Part shown: piece by piece, positions 33,677 through 42,048 of the stretch | Layout of the letters: every line of letters begins with the position of its first letter | How positions within the stretch are numbered: position 1 is the stretch's first letter | Source: Acidobacteriaceae bacterium | GTDB taxonomy: Bacteria; Acidobacteriota; Terriglobia; Terriglobales; Acidobacteriaceae | DNA length: 42,958 nt | Reading direction: 5' to 3' | NCBI GenBank assembly: GCA_030838385.1 | Contig: JAUTWX010000405.1 | Span: 1-42,958 of the forward strand | Program-made: the position numbers and the translations under genes | Notes under the pieces: generated by a model | What the model was told of the DNA's origin: nothing | What the model saw: only the letters and a program-made list of their open reading frames with translations | The model's database searches: none

Positions 33677-35023
33677 TCAGCAGCGCACGATTTTCGGCGA
33701 ATCAATTCCTCGTGTCGCGTTGCGCGTGTCCACCACCAGTTGCGCGTCGCGCACGATCGCTGCGACGTCGTAGCTGGAGTGATCGGTGACGATGAGCACG
33801 CAATCGTACTCGCCGATCTTGTCCAGCGGCGTGCTGCGCATGTGCAGGTCATAGTGACGGCCGCGCCCAACGGTCGGGAAGAACGGATCGTTGTAGTCCA
33901 CCAGCGCGCCGCGCCGCTGCAGCAGCTCGATGATGGTGAGCGATGGCGACTCGCGCAGGTCGTCAATGTCTCGCTTGTAGGCCATCCCCAGCACCAGCAC
34001 GCGCGAGCCCTTCAGCGGCTTGCGATGCTCGTTCAACGCGGCGGCGGTCTCATCCACCACGTAATACGGCATCCGGCCGTTGATCTCCCCCGCCAGCTCA
34101 ATGAAGCGCGTCTGAAAGTCATACTGCTTCGCCTTCCATGAGAGATAGAACGGATCGATGGGAATGCAGTGGCCGCCCAGCCCCGGTCCCGGATAAAAAG
34201 GCTGGAAGCCGAACGGCTTGGTCTTCGCCGCGTCAATTACTTCGAAGATATCGATGCCCATGCGTGCGCAAAGCTGCTTCAATTCATTCACCAGCGCGAT
34301 ATTCACCGAGCGATAGATGTTTTCGAGCAGCTTGGTCATCTCCGCCACGGCCGGCTTGCTCACCGGAACAGTCCGGTTGAAGATGCAACCGTAGAGTGAG
34401 CAGCCAAGCTCGGTCGCCATGGGGTCCACGCCGCCCACCACCTTGGGGATGTCCCGGCGCGCCACAGTATCGTTGCCGGGGTCTTCCCGCTCGGGCGAAA
34501 AGGCAACATGAACATCGCCCTTGCCGTCGTCGCTGCCCACGACGTGCAGCCCTGTGCCATTGCCCTGCTCAAGCAGCGGGACCACCACCTCTTCCGTAGT
34601 ACCCGGATAGGTCGTGCTCTCCAGCACAATCAGTTGTCCCGCGCGCAAACGCGGAGCCAGCGCCTTGACGGTATCGGTGATATAGCTCAGGTCGGGCTCG
34701 TGGTACTCATTCAGCGGGGTGGGCACGCAGATCAGCACCACGTCCATATCGCGCAGGCGGTCGTAATCGCTGGTTGCTTCAAAGCCAGTCGTCCGCGCGC
34801 GTGCAATCTCTGTCGGCGGAATGCGGACGATATAGGAGCCGCCGCCGTTCAGCGTCTTCACCTTGGATTCGTCGATATCGAAGCCGGTCACGCGAAAGCG
34901 CTCTTCGCTGAACAGCAGAGTCAGCGGCAGCCCCACGTATCCCAGCCCGATGATGCCCACGCGTGCTGTGCGGTTCTCGATGCGCTGTTTCAGCTCCTGC
35001 GCCTGAGTTTCTGCCACCGCCAT
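33677..35023 (-). CDS. UDP-N-acetyl-hexosamine 6-dehydrogenase (nucleotide sugar dehydrogenase)
   Basis: The ATG at 35023 follows AAGGGAGAG, so it is preferred to the ORF-track start at 35071; the protein has 448 residues. Residues 20-200 are the NAD-binding Rossmann domain (RVGIIGLGYVGLPLT). The middle domain is helical (VAEMTKLLENIYRSVNIAL). The catalytic C286 lies in PGPGLGGHCIPIDP, and the C-terminal UDP-binding domain follows. The pattern is that of the WecC/WbpA/TviB group, which oxidises UDP-GlcNAc or UDP-ManNAc at C6 to a uronic acid for capsule or O-antigen. No other polysaccharide genes lie nearby. It starts 28 bases after dut and is probably co-transcribed with it. Confidence 0.9.
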   Translation of the reverse strand: MAVAETQAQELKQRIENRTARVGIIGLGYVGLPLTLLFSEERFRVTGFDIDESKVKTLNGGGSYIVRIPPTEIARARTTGFEATSDYDRLRDMDVVLICVPTPLNEYHEPDLSYITDTVKALAPRLRAGQLIVLESTTYPGTTEEVVVPLLEQGNGTGLHVVGSDDGKGDVHVAFSPEREDPGNDTVARRDIPKVVGGVDPMATELGCSLYGCIFNRTVPVSKPAVAEMTKLLENIYRSVNIALVNELKQLCARMGIDIFEVIDAAKTKPFGFQPFYPGPGLGGHCIPIDPFYLSWKAKQYDFQTRFIELAGEINGRMPYYVVDETAAALNEHRKPLKGSRVLVLGMAYKRDIDDLRESPSLTIIELLQRRGALVDYNDPFFPTVGRGRHYDLHMRSTPLDKIGEYDCVLIVTDHSSYDVAAIVRDAQLVVDTRNATRGIDSPKIVRC

Positions 35024-35051
35024 CGTTCTCTCCCTTAGCGACCCGAGACTC

Positions 35052-35558
35052 TCAACGCCCGCTCGATCCAAAGCCGCGCTCTCCGCGCCGGGTTTCTGCC
35101 AGGCTCTCCACCACGGCCACCGGCCATTGCGTGGAGGCGCGCAGCGGCGTCATCTGCACGATCTTATCTCCCTTGTGCAGGTGCACGGTCACATCGCTCT
35201 TTACCAAGGTCACACCGCGCAGCGCGCCTGAGGCGTCGCGGTCCTCCGCCACCGTGTACCCAGGTTGATTGACGTTCACCAGGCAAACCAGGATTTCGCC
35301 GCGGTAACCGGCATCGATGCGGCCGCCCGCATAGGTGACGCCGCGCGCCGCCATCGACGAGCGGTCGCCCAGCACGAAGCCGTAGCCTTCCGGTCCCTCG
35401 ACCGCGATGCCAGTGCGCACTCGCGTCATTACGCCCGGCTCCAGCACCACGTCTTCCAACGCATACAGGTCGAAGCCCAGATCGCTGCCCGGATGGGCCA
35501 CGGTCGGAGCCTTCGCTTCAGGTTCCAGCAGCTTGACGCGCAGCACGGCGTCTGTCAT
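35052..35558 (-). CDS. dut: dUTP diphosphatase
   Basis: The ATG at 35558 has GGAA six bases upstream and begins at the normal dUTPase N-terminus, giving 168 residues; the ORF-track version adds 28 unneeded residues. Conserved motifs are present: DLGFDLYA (motif 1), DRSSMAARG (2), GRIDAGYRGEI (3), a VHLHKGDKIVQM block (4) and the C-terminal ERGFGSSGR (5), the glycine-rich arm that closes on the active site. A loop of about 15 residues rich in Asp/Arg is inserted after motif 3 and lengthens the protein beyond E. coli Dut. It removes dUTP and supplies dUMP for thymidylate. It is followed by the dehydrogenase gene on the same strand. Confidence 0.92.
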   Translation of the reverse strand: MTDAVLRVKLLEPEAKAPTVAHPGSDLGFDLYALEDVVLEPGVMTRVRTGIAVEGPEGYGFVLGDRSSMAARGVTYAGGRIDAGYRGEILVCLVNVNQPGYTVAEDRDASGALRGVTLVKSDVTVHLHKGDKIVQMTPLRASTQWPVAVVESLAETRRGERGFGSSGR

Positions 35559-35599
35559 CGATCGTTCCACTGACTCAAGCGCACGATAAGTCCGCCGGG

Positions 35600-35833
35600 C
35601 TATCTGCCCTTCGCGCCGTCCTCTTTCTTCTGTTTCGCCCACCGGCGGCGTTGCGCCTCAATTATCCGTCTGCGTCCTTCCGGACTGATCTGCCGCTTGC
35701 CGGTCCGCTGCGGCTGGCCATTTCTGACTGCGAGCCCGGCAGTTACATCGTGTGAGCTGCGTATCAGTGTGCGAGCTGTTTCCAGCCGCTGAATCTCCTG
35801 GTCCAGCGCGACAATTATCTCGTGTCGTGTCAT
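35600..35833 (-). CDS. Small basic acidobacterial protein, AQRRRWAKQK family, copy 3
   Basis: With the ATG at 35833 (MTRHEIIVALDQEIQRLETA) the protein has 77 residues; the ORF-track start at 35851 adds six. GAGG stands eight bases upstream. It has the same layout as copies 1 and 2: the N-terminal helix and the C-terminal SPEGRRRIIEAQRRRWAKQK. The last residues are KKEDGAKGR. It ends 41 bases before dut on the same strand and may be the first gene of that operon. The function is unknown; the basic tail suggests binding to nucleic acid. Confidence 0.7.
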   Translation of the reverse strand: MTRHEIIVALDQEIQRLETARTLIRSSHDVTAGLAVRNGQPQRTGKRQISPEGRRRIIEAQRRRWAKQKKEDGAKGR

Positions 35834-36115
35834 TTCGGGGGCCTCTAGCACCGGGTATTTGTAACTGCGGGGAGAGTGGAGCAGAATCTCCCCAGAAGTA
35901 TCTTAGCAATAGCTCTCTCTTTTATGTTCGAGTGAAGGCTACGTTCTTGCTATTTCGAGCTTGCGGCGAATGTGCAACACGCGCATCCAATGCAAAAGCA
36001 CAGACGGTATAAGTAAGACGCAACTGCGAATGCAACCGCTCTTCAGGAACGGCTGCACAGAACCGATCTTTCCACATCACAGTATCTGCCTTTGATTGAA
36101 TGCAGGTGAAACGTC

Positions 36116-36910
36116 ATGCTCGTTGCTCCTCCTCACTGGAACTCCGCTTCGGAGTCGCTGGCTCAGGTCGGCCGCGGGCCTTCGCTGCTGATGCTCGATT
36201 ACGACGGCACCCTCGCTCCATTTCACGAGGATCGTATGCAGGCTTTGCCGTGGCCCGGCATCGCCGAGCGCCTGGACCGCCTCAGCACTCTGCCCTCGGT
36301 CCACCTCTCGCTGGTTACCGGCCGTTCTGCCCGCGAGCTCGCGTCACTCGTTCCCGTGCAGCATCCGGTTGAGATATGGGGCTCTCACGGACGCGAGCAT
36401 CTCACCGCCGGCGGCGTCTACACCTGTGCCAATCTCGCGCCGGCGCAACAGGCCGTTCTCGACCAGTTGGACAAGGCTCTGCAGCAAGCTGGACTCGACG
36501 CCCAGATCGAGCGAAAGCCCGCCAGCCTCGCAGCGCATTGGCGGGGCCTGCCGCCCGATGGAGCCGAAAAAGTGGAGCAGGTGGCCCGCGATATCTATCG
36601 CGCAACCGGCCAGCGTGCCGGATTGCAATTGCTCATCTTCGATGGCGGCGTCGAGATGCGCTCGGATACTCTGAACAAAGGCCATGCTGCCCTGCACATG
36701 TTGACGCGATTTCCTACAGCCACCGCTGCGTACCTCGGCGACGACACGACCGACGAGGACGCCTTCGCCGTTCTGCGCGGACGCGCGCTCACTCTACTCG
36801 TCCGGCCCCAGCCGCGCCCCAGCCAGGCCGCATACTGGCTCCAGCCGCCCCAGGACCTGCTTGCCTTTCTCGATGCCTGGATCCGCGCCGCGGAGAGAGT
36901 GATCGCATGA
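36116..36910 (+). CDS. otsB: Trehalose-6-phosphate phosphatase
   Basis: The 264-residue protein follows an AGGTGAAA site. It is a HAD-superfamily enzyme with D28 and D30 in MLDYDGTLAPF (nucleophile and general acid), the TGRS motif near residue 68, and GDDTTDEDAF near residue 208, the usual signature of trehalose phosphatases. It dephosphorylates trehalose-6-phosphate to trehalose. Its stop overlaps the otsA start (ATGA), so both are coupled. In many bacteria the order is otsB then otsA as well. The 260-base space upstream holds the operon's promoter region; I could not assign boxes. Confidence 0.93.
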   Translation: MLVAPPHWNSASESLAQVGRGPSLLMLDYDGTLAPFHEDRMQALPWPGIAERLDRLSTLPSVHLSLVTGRSARELASLVPVQHPVEIWGSHGREHLTAGGVYTCANLAPAQQAVLDQLDKALQQAGLDAQIERKPASLAAHWRGLPPDGAEKVEQVARDIYRATGQRAGLQLLIFDGGVEMRSDTLNKGHAALHMLTRFPTATAAYLGDDTTDEDAFAVLRGRALTLLVRPQPRPSQAAYWLQPPQDLLAFLDAWIRAAERVIA

Positions 36911-38394
36911 TGCCGCAGCCCAGAGGCCGTACACCGGCCATCACGCCACGGCAACGGCTCCTCGTACTCTCCAACCGCCTGCCCGTTTCCATCAAGAAGG
37001 ACGACGCTGGGAACCTCACGGCCGCCCCGTCGAGCGGAGGGCTGGTCAGCGCGCTGAACCCCATCCTCTCCGAATACGGCGGCACATGGGTGGGCAGCAC
37101 AGGCGTCGCCAGCACCTGCGAAAGGGACGACGCCGAGGTGCGCAAGGTGCTGGCCACCGCGACCCGCGGCACTTCGGTGCGATACCTTCCCGTCTTCCTC
37201 TCCGCGGAAGAGCAGACCAACTTCTACGAAGGCTTCTCCAACGAAATCCTGTGGCCGCTCTTCCACGATCTTCAGTCCCGCTGCAACTTCGCCCCCCGCT
37301 ACTGGGAGTTTTATCGCCGGGTCAATCAGCGCTTCGCCGCCGCCGCGCTCAAAGCCTCGCAGCCCAATGACGTGATCTGGATTCAGGACTATCAATTGAT
37401 GGATGTGGGCAGGCAGATTCGCCAGAAGCGGCCCGACTGCGTGCTCGCCTTCTTCATGCACATCCCGTTTCCTGCGCCCGACATCTTCGAGAAGCTGCCT
37501 TGGCGACGTCACATCCTCGAAGCGCTGCTGGAGCATGATCTGCTGGGTGTGCAGACCCCGCGCGATGAACGCAACCTGGTTGCCTGCATCCGCACCTTTC
37601 TTCCCGGCGTAGAAGTTGAGCGCGAGCACGACTATCGCCGCGTTACCTATCGCGGGCGTCAATCGCGCATCCAGGCGTTTCCCATCAGCATCGATTTCGA
37701 GCAGTTCGCCCAGGGAGCGGCCAGCCCGGAAGTCGGCCGGCGCGCCTTCGAGATACGCCGCCAGCTCAATGGCGTTCGCATCGCCATTGGTGTGGACCGG
37801 CTGGACTACACCAAGGGCATCCCGGAGCGGCTGCGCGCCTTCGCCCGCTTCCTTCGCGATTACCCGGCCACGCGCGGCCATGTCTCGCTCTACCAGGTGG
37901 TCGTGCCCAGCCGGGAAAGCATCACGGGCTACCGCCGACTCATGCACGAGATCGAGCAGCTCGTCGCCCACATCAACGGCGAGCACAGCCAGCCCGGCTG
38001 GGTCCCCATCCACTATGTCCATCGCTCATTGCCACGCAAGGAGCTGCTGGCCCTCTATCGCGCGGCGAGCCTCGCCCTCATCACGCCGCTCAAGGACGGC
38101 ATGAACCTGGTCTCCAAGGAATACTGTGCCGCCCGCTCGGAGAACGATGGCGTGCTCATCCTGAGCGAGTTCGCAGGCGCCGCTCCGGAGCTGCTGCGCG
38201 GGGCGTTGCTGGTGAATCCCTATGACGAGATGGGCATCGCAGAGGCAATCCATCGCGCCCTGGCCATGGAGCCAACCGAACAGCGACGGCGCATGATGCG
38301 AATGCGCGCCTGGATACGCCGTCACGACATCCTCCATTGGCGCGACAGCTTCTTCGCGGCACTCGATGGCCATATGGAAGTCACTCCGCTCTAA
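36907..38394 (+). CDS. otsA: Trehalose-6-phosphate synthase (GT20)
   Basis: The ORF track begins far upstream in an overlapping frame; the true start is the ATG at 36907, overlapping the otsB stop, giving 495 residues. The sequence [14 protein letters not shown] and [13 protein letters not shown], then [35 protein letters not shown] and the C-terminal [16 protein letters not shown] cover the GT20 glycosyltransferase fold, including the sugar-nucleotide and glucose-6-phosphate sites. It joins UDP- or GDP-glucose to glucose-6-phosphate. The operon supplies trehalose, a desiccation and osmotic protectant. Confidence 0.94.
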   Translation: MMPQPRGRTPAITPRQRLLVLSNRLPVSIKKDDAGNLTAAPSSGGLVSALNPILSEYGGTWVGSTGVASTCERDDAEVRKVLATATRGTSVRYLPVFLSAEEQTNFYEGFSNEILWPLFHDLQSRCNFAPRYWEFYRRVNQRFAAAALKASQPNDVIWIQDYQLMDVGRQIRQKRPDCVLAFFMHIPFPAPDIFEKLPWRRHILEALLEHDLLGVQTPRDERNLVACIRTFLPGVEVEREHDYRRVTYRGRQSRIQAFPISIDFEQFAQGAASPEVGRRAFEIRRQLNGVRIAIGVDRLDYTKGIPERLRAFARFLRDYPATRGHVSLYQVVVPSRESITGYRRLMHEIEQLVAHINGEHSQPGWVPIHYVHRSLPRKELLALYRAASLALITPLKDGMNLVSKEYCAARSENDGVLILSEFAGAAPELLRGALLVNPYDEMGIAEAIHRALAMEPTEQRRRMMRMRAWIRRHDILHWRDSFFAALDGHMEVTPL

Positions 38395-38430
38395 CGAATT
38401 GCTATTGGCGCGGCTGTTCCGTTGAGAGAA

Positions 38431-38506
38431 GCCGTCATCCTGAACGTAACCGAAGGTGGAGTGAAGGATCTGCTGTACCTTCCGTTCATATCGGCGCGAA
38501 GCGCCG
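38431..38506. repeat. Interspersed intergenic repeat (GTCATCCTGA type) with a small hairpin
   Basis: GCCGTCATCCTGAACGTAAC followed by CGAAGGTGGAGTGAAGGATC resembles the GTCATCCTGAGC-GAAGCGAAGGATC-type repeats that I know from acidobacterial intergenic regions. CGGCGC-GAA-GCGCCG at 38492-38506 is a short hairpin. It sits between the otsA stop and the convergent kinase stop and may help to end transcription, but it lacks a T run. Confidence 0.45.
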
Positions 38507-38546
38507 CTCAACCAATGCGGCGCATTTCTGATTCGCTACACCAGCT

Positions 38547-40088
38547 CTAAGCGGATCGACGCAACGCCGTCTGCCGCGGCAGCGTCATGACAAAGACGGT
38601 GCCGTGGTCCTCGTCCTTCTGGCTGCTCGCCACGTCGAGCCGTCCCTGGTGCTTCTCCACGATTCCCTTCGACACCCATAGCCCCAGCCCGGTGCCAACA
38701 TCCTTCTTCGTCGTGAAGAACGGCTCGAAGATATGGCTCAGCAATGGGGTAGCTATGCCATGCCCTGTATCGGAGATGGTAAGCCGCACCTCGTCGTTCT
38801 GCGGCCGCACCTCGATCGCGAGCACTCCGTTGGGCTCCATCGCATCCAGCGCGTTGGACATCAGGTTGGCTATGACCTGGCGAAGCTCGCCCGCGATGCC
38901 CTCCACCGTGACGCTCTCCATACTGCGCACCACCCGTATCTGCCGCACATCCAGCTTGCTCTGGTAGAGCGTCAGCACGTCATTCACCAGCGCGCACAGG
39001 TCGATCGACTGCGGCACGTTGGACTCCCTGTAAAAGCCCAGAGTCTGACTCACGATATGGCTCACGCGGCGCAGCTCTTCGTTGGCCATCCGCAGATAGC
39101 GCTTGGAGACGACCGGCAATCCCTGCTCCTGCAGCGCCAGATAGAGCAGATTGCCCACCGCTTCCAGCGGGTTATTGATCTCGTGCGCTACGGTGGCGGC
39201 CAGCCGTCCTGCGGCGGCCAGCTTCTCAGTCCGCTGCAGCAGCCCCTCAGCGCTCTTCCGCTCCTGGATATCCGTGGACGCGCCAAACCAGTGCGCCACC
39301 TTGCCCAACGCATCGATCAGCGGCTGCGCCCGCGCCAGCACCCAGCGGTAGCTGCCATCGGCGCGCCGCATGCGATGCTCTACCTCGTACGGGCGCTTGC
39401 TGCGCAGGGCATCGACGAACACCTCCGCGGTCCGCTCGCGGTCCTCGGGGTGAATCAGATCCAGCCCCCCAAAGGGCTCCTTGCCCGGCCCGGCGCCGGT
39501 AAAGACACGCCAGCGTTCGTTCACGTACTCCGGTTCTCCAGCAGGCCCGGCCACCCACACCATCTCCGGGATCGCCTCCATCAACTGCAACTGCTCCGCG
39601 CGGGCTTCCTCCAGGGCGTCTTCCGTCCTGTGCTGCGGAGTCAGATCTTCGACCACCGCAATCGCCGCATGTGGATCTCCCTGTGCATCGCGCAGCAGAG
39701 AGGTGCTGATGTGCACCCATAACTCGTGCCCGCCCTTCCGAAAATGACGCCCTTCCAGACGCAGGCTCTCGAGCTCACCCCGCAGCAGGCGGAAAAGCTG
39801 CGCGCTCACATCGGCCAGTTCCTCCGGATGTTCCAGCGAAACAAAGCTCCGGTTCAGCAGCTCCGGAAGCGCATAACCGGAGATCTCGCAGTATGCGGTA
39901 TTTGCGTACTGGATCCTGCCCTCGAGATCGAGCATGACCATTCCGGAGGTCACCGTCTCGATCGCGCCGTGCAGGACGGTGGCCGGGGACACTCCCCCAG
40001 CCACCATCTCATCCAGTATTGCCGGCAGCTTTCGCAAACAATTCCCCCTCCCGGCCAATCCCCTGAAAGCGCACTGCAGGGGGGACAT
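38547..40088 (-). CDS. Two-PAS sensor histidine kinase
   Basis: The longest frame gives 513 residues; the ATG at 40007 is a possible later start, and neither has a strong ribosome-binding site. The first PAS domain (about 35-155, MVMLDLEGRIQYANTAYCEI) and the second (about 165-285, ending STDIQERKS) are followed by HisKA with H302 in VAHEINNPLE. The HATPase domain carries NLMSNALDAM, SDTGHGI and GTGLGLWVSKGIVEKH. No transmembrane segment is present, so it senses a cytoplasmic cue. A cognate response regulator is not adjacent; the kinase sits between otsA and treZ, which suggests a link with osmotic or desiccation signals but does not prove it. Confidence 0.88.
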   Translation of the reverse strand: MSPLQCAFRGLAGRGNCLRKLPAILDEMVAGGVSPATVLHGAIETVTSGMVMLDLEGRIQYANTAYCEISGYALPELLNRSFVSLEHPEELADVSAQLFRLLRGELESLRLEGRHFRKGGHELWVHISTSLLRDAQGDPHAAIAVVEDLTPQHRTEDALEEARAEQLQLMEAIPEMVWVAGPAGEPEYVNERWRVFTGAGPGKEPFGGLDLIHPEDRERTAEVFVDALRSKRPYEVEHRMRRADGSYRWVLARAQPLIDALGKVAHWFGASTDIQERKSAEGLLQRTEKLAAAGRLAATVAHEINNPLEAVGNLLYLALQEQGLPVVSKRYLRMANEELRRVSHIVSQTLGFYRESNVPQSIDLCALVNDVLTLYQSKLDVRQIRVVRSMESVTVEGIAGELRQVIANLMSNALDAMEPNGVLAIEVRPQNDEVRLTISDTGHGIATPLLSHIFEPFFTTKKDVGTGLGLWVSKGIVEKHQGRLDVASSQKDEDHGTVFVMTLPRQTALRRSA

Positions 40089-40169
40089 AGTTAGGAATGC
40101 ACAACCGCCTGCATAAGATGGCCCGCGAAACCAGATCGATTGGCTCCGGTTACTATTTCTGGTACGCGG

Positions 40170-41921
40170 TTAGGTTAACGTCAACATATCCAGATCGCGT
40201 AAAACCGCCACGCTACCCGCCGGCAGCAGCAAACAATTCCCCTCGCAAACAACCCCGGGCACCGAGGCCAATAAGACCCTGTCACGGCGTGCCACCGGCA
40301 GACTTACCCGGGATGTGCCTGCGTTGAAGACCACTTCGATCGACCCGCGGGTCATCCACAACCACTTCTGCTTCTCGTCGAAGCGCACCCGCACCTCCCC
40401 TAAGTCGGCGCAGGTCAACGCGCTTTCCTCGCGGCGCAACCGGATCAGACGCCGATACCAGTCCAGCATCTCGGCATGGACTCCTTCGTCCCGCTCCTCC
40501 CAGCGCAGCTTCGATCGCAGAAACGTCTCCTCCGCCTGTGGATCGGGGACCTCTTCCGGCGACCAGCCGAAGGCCACGAACTCCTTCCGCCGCCCTTCGG
40601 AGACCAGACGTCCCAGCTCCTTGTCCTGGAAATCGGTGAAGTACTGGAATGGCGTGGATGCCGCGAACTCCTCCCCGGCGAACAGCATGGGCACAAACGG
40701 GCCAAGCAGCACCATCGCCACCGCGATCTTCGCGCGCCCGAGATCGACCACCTGGCTCAGCCGCTCGCCCTGCGCACGGTTGCCCACCTGGTCATGGTTC
40801 TGGATGTATCCCAGAAACCGATCTGCGGGCAGTGCGCCGACCGGTCGGCCGTGATCGCGTTTGCGATACGGAGAATACTGTCCCTGGTAGACGAAAACCT
40901 GTTGGATGCTCTTCGCCAGATCGGCCATGCTGCCGAAATCCTGGTAGTAGCCCGTGGTCTCGCCGGTCAGGACCGTCCACAGCGCGTGGTGAAAGTCATC
41001 GCTCCATTGCGCATCCAGGCCATAGCCGCCCGCTTCACGTGCCATTACCAACCGCGGATCGTTCAGGTCGCTCTCCGCAATCACCGCATAGTGCTTGCCT
41101 GTGTGGTTGCCTAGCGCGAGCACCGCGTCTTCAAGCTGTCGCAGGAAATGTGTCGCCGAGCGATCGATAAAGGCATGCACTGCATCGATGCGCAGCCCGT
41201 CCAAGTGATAGTCACGCAGCCACATCAGCGCGTTCTCGATGAAGAACTCACGCACCTCGGCCGAGCCGGCATCTTCAAAGTTCACCGCACCGCCCCAGGG
41301 CGTCGTGTGATGATCCGTGATGTATCCGCCGAATTTTCCGGTGTAATTTCCGCTCGGCCCGAAGTGGTTGTAGACCACGTCGATCAGCACCGCGAGCCCA
41401 CGTCCATGCGCCGCATCTACGAAGCGCTTCACCGCATCGGGGCCGCCATACGCCTCCAGTGGAGCGTACAGCGCGACGCCGTCATAGCCCCATCCCCGCG
41501 CGCCCTCTGCAGCCGCCAGCGGCATCAGCTCCACATGCGTGATGCCCAGCTCGGCCAGGTAGTCCAGCCGCTCGATCGCCGCATCCAGCGTTCCCCCAAG
41601 CGTAAACGTCCCGACGTGCAGCTCGTAGATCACGCTGCTGCCCAGCGTCGGCGGCCGCCACCCCGCATCGCTCCACGCGAAGGCCGAGTGATCCACCACT
41701 TCCGACAGGCCGTGCACGCCATCCGTCTGCCGCGCTGACCGTGGGTCGGGCACCGGCGTCTCGTCGTCGTCCAGCAGAAAGCCATATCGCGAGGCGGCTT
41801 GCGCCTTGTCCACCGTCGTTGCCCACCAGCCGCGCGGCTCACTCTCCATCTCATACCGCTCGCCATCCACCACCACGGAAACGCGCTTCGCCCGCGGCGC
41901 CCACACTCGAAACCTATGCAT
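40170..41921 (-). CDS. treZ: Malto-oligosyltrehalose trehalohydrolase
   Basis: The ATG at 41921 (MHRFRVWAPRA) is chosen over the ORF-track GTG at 41927; AGAAAGAG lies upstream. The 583-residue protein has an N-terminal CBM48-like beta domain (1-95) and a GH13 barrel with VIYELHVGTFTLGG near residue 98, DVVYNHFGPSGNY near 181, nucleophile D246 in GLRIDAVHA, acid/base E283 in VIAESDLNDPR, and D377 in QNHDQVGNR. VYNHFGPSGNY is typical of TreZ. It releases trehalose from maltooligosyl-trehalose made by TreY. No treY or treX is in the window; they may lie to the right. Confidence 0.93.
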   Translation of the reverse strand: MHRFRVWAPRAKRVSVVVDGERYEMESEPRGWWATTVDKAQAASRYGFLLDDDETPVPDPRSARQTDGVHGLSEVVDHSAFAWSDAGWRPPTLGSSVIYELHVGTFTLGGTLDAAIERLDYLAELGITHVELMPLAAAEGARGWGYDGVALYAPLEAYGGPDAVKRFVDAAHGRGLAVLIDVVYNHFGPSGNYTGKFGGYITDHHTTPWGGAVNFEDAGSAEVREFFIENALMWLRDYHLDGLRIDAVHAFIDRSATHFLRQLEDAVLALGNHTGKHYAVIAESDLNDPRLVMAREAGGYGLDAQWSDDFHHALWTVLTGETTGYYQDFGSMADLAKSIQQVFVYQGQYSPYRKRDHGRPVGALPADRFLGYIQNHDQVGNRAQGERLSQVVDLGRAKIAVAMVLLGPFVPMLFAGEEFAASTPFQYFTDFQDKELGRLVSEGRRKEFVAFGWSPEEVPDPQAEETFLRSKLRWEERDEGVHAEMLDWYRRLIRLRREESALTCADLGEVRVRFDEKQKWLWMTRGSIEVVFNAGTSRVSLPVARRDRVLLASVPGVVCEGNCLLLPAGSVAVLRDLDMLTLT

Positions 41922-42048
41922 GCCCACTCTTTCTTAGCAGGATCCGGTCAACACATCCGGTTGTTCGTTCTTCCTTAGGATGCAGCGTCGCGCATCATTT
42001 CTTCTCCGCCGATCCACCCGCTGCGCGGCATTCACTATCTCAACCAGC

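Noticed and set aside
36595-38022. 475-residue minus-strand ORF over otsB-otsA
   Set aside because: The plus-strand genes carry all catalytic motifs of OtsB and OtsA; the minus ORF is a shadow.
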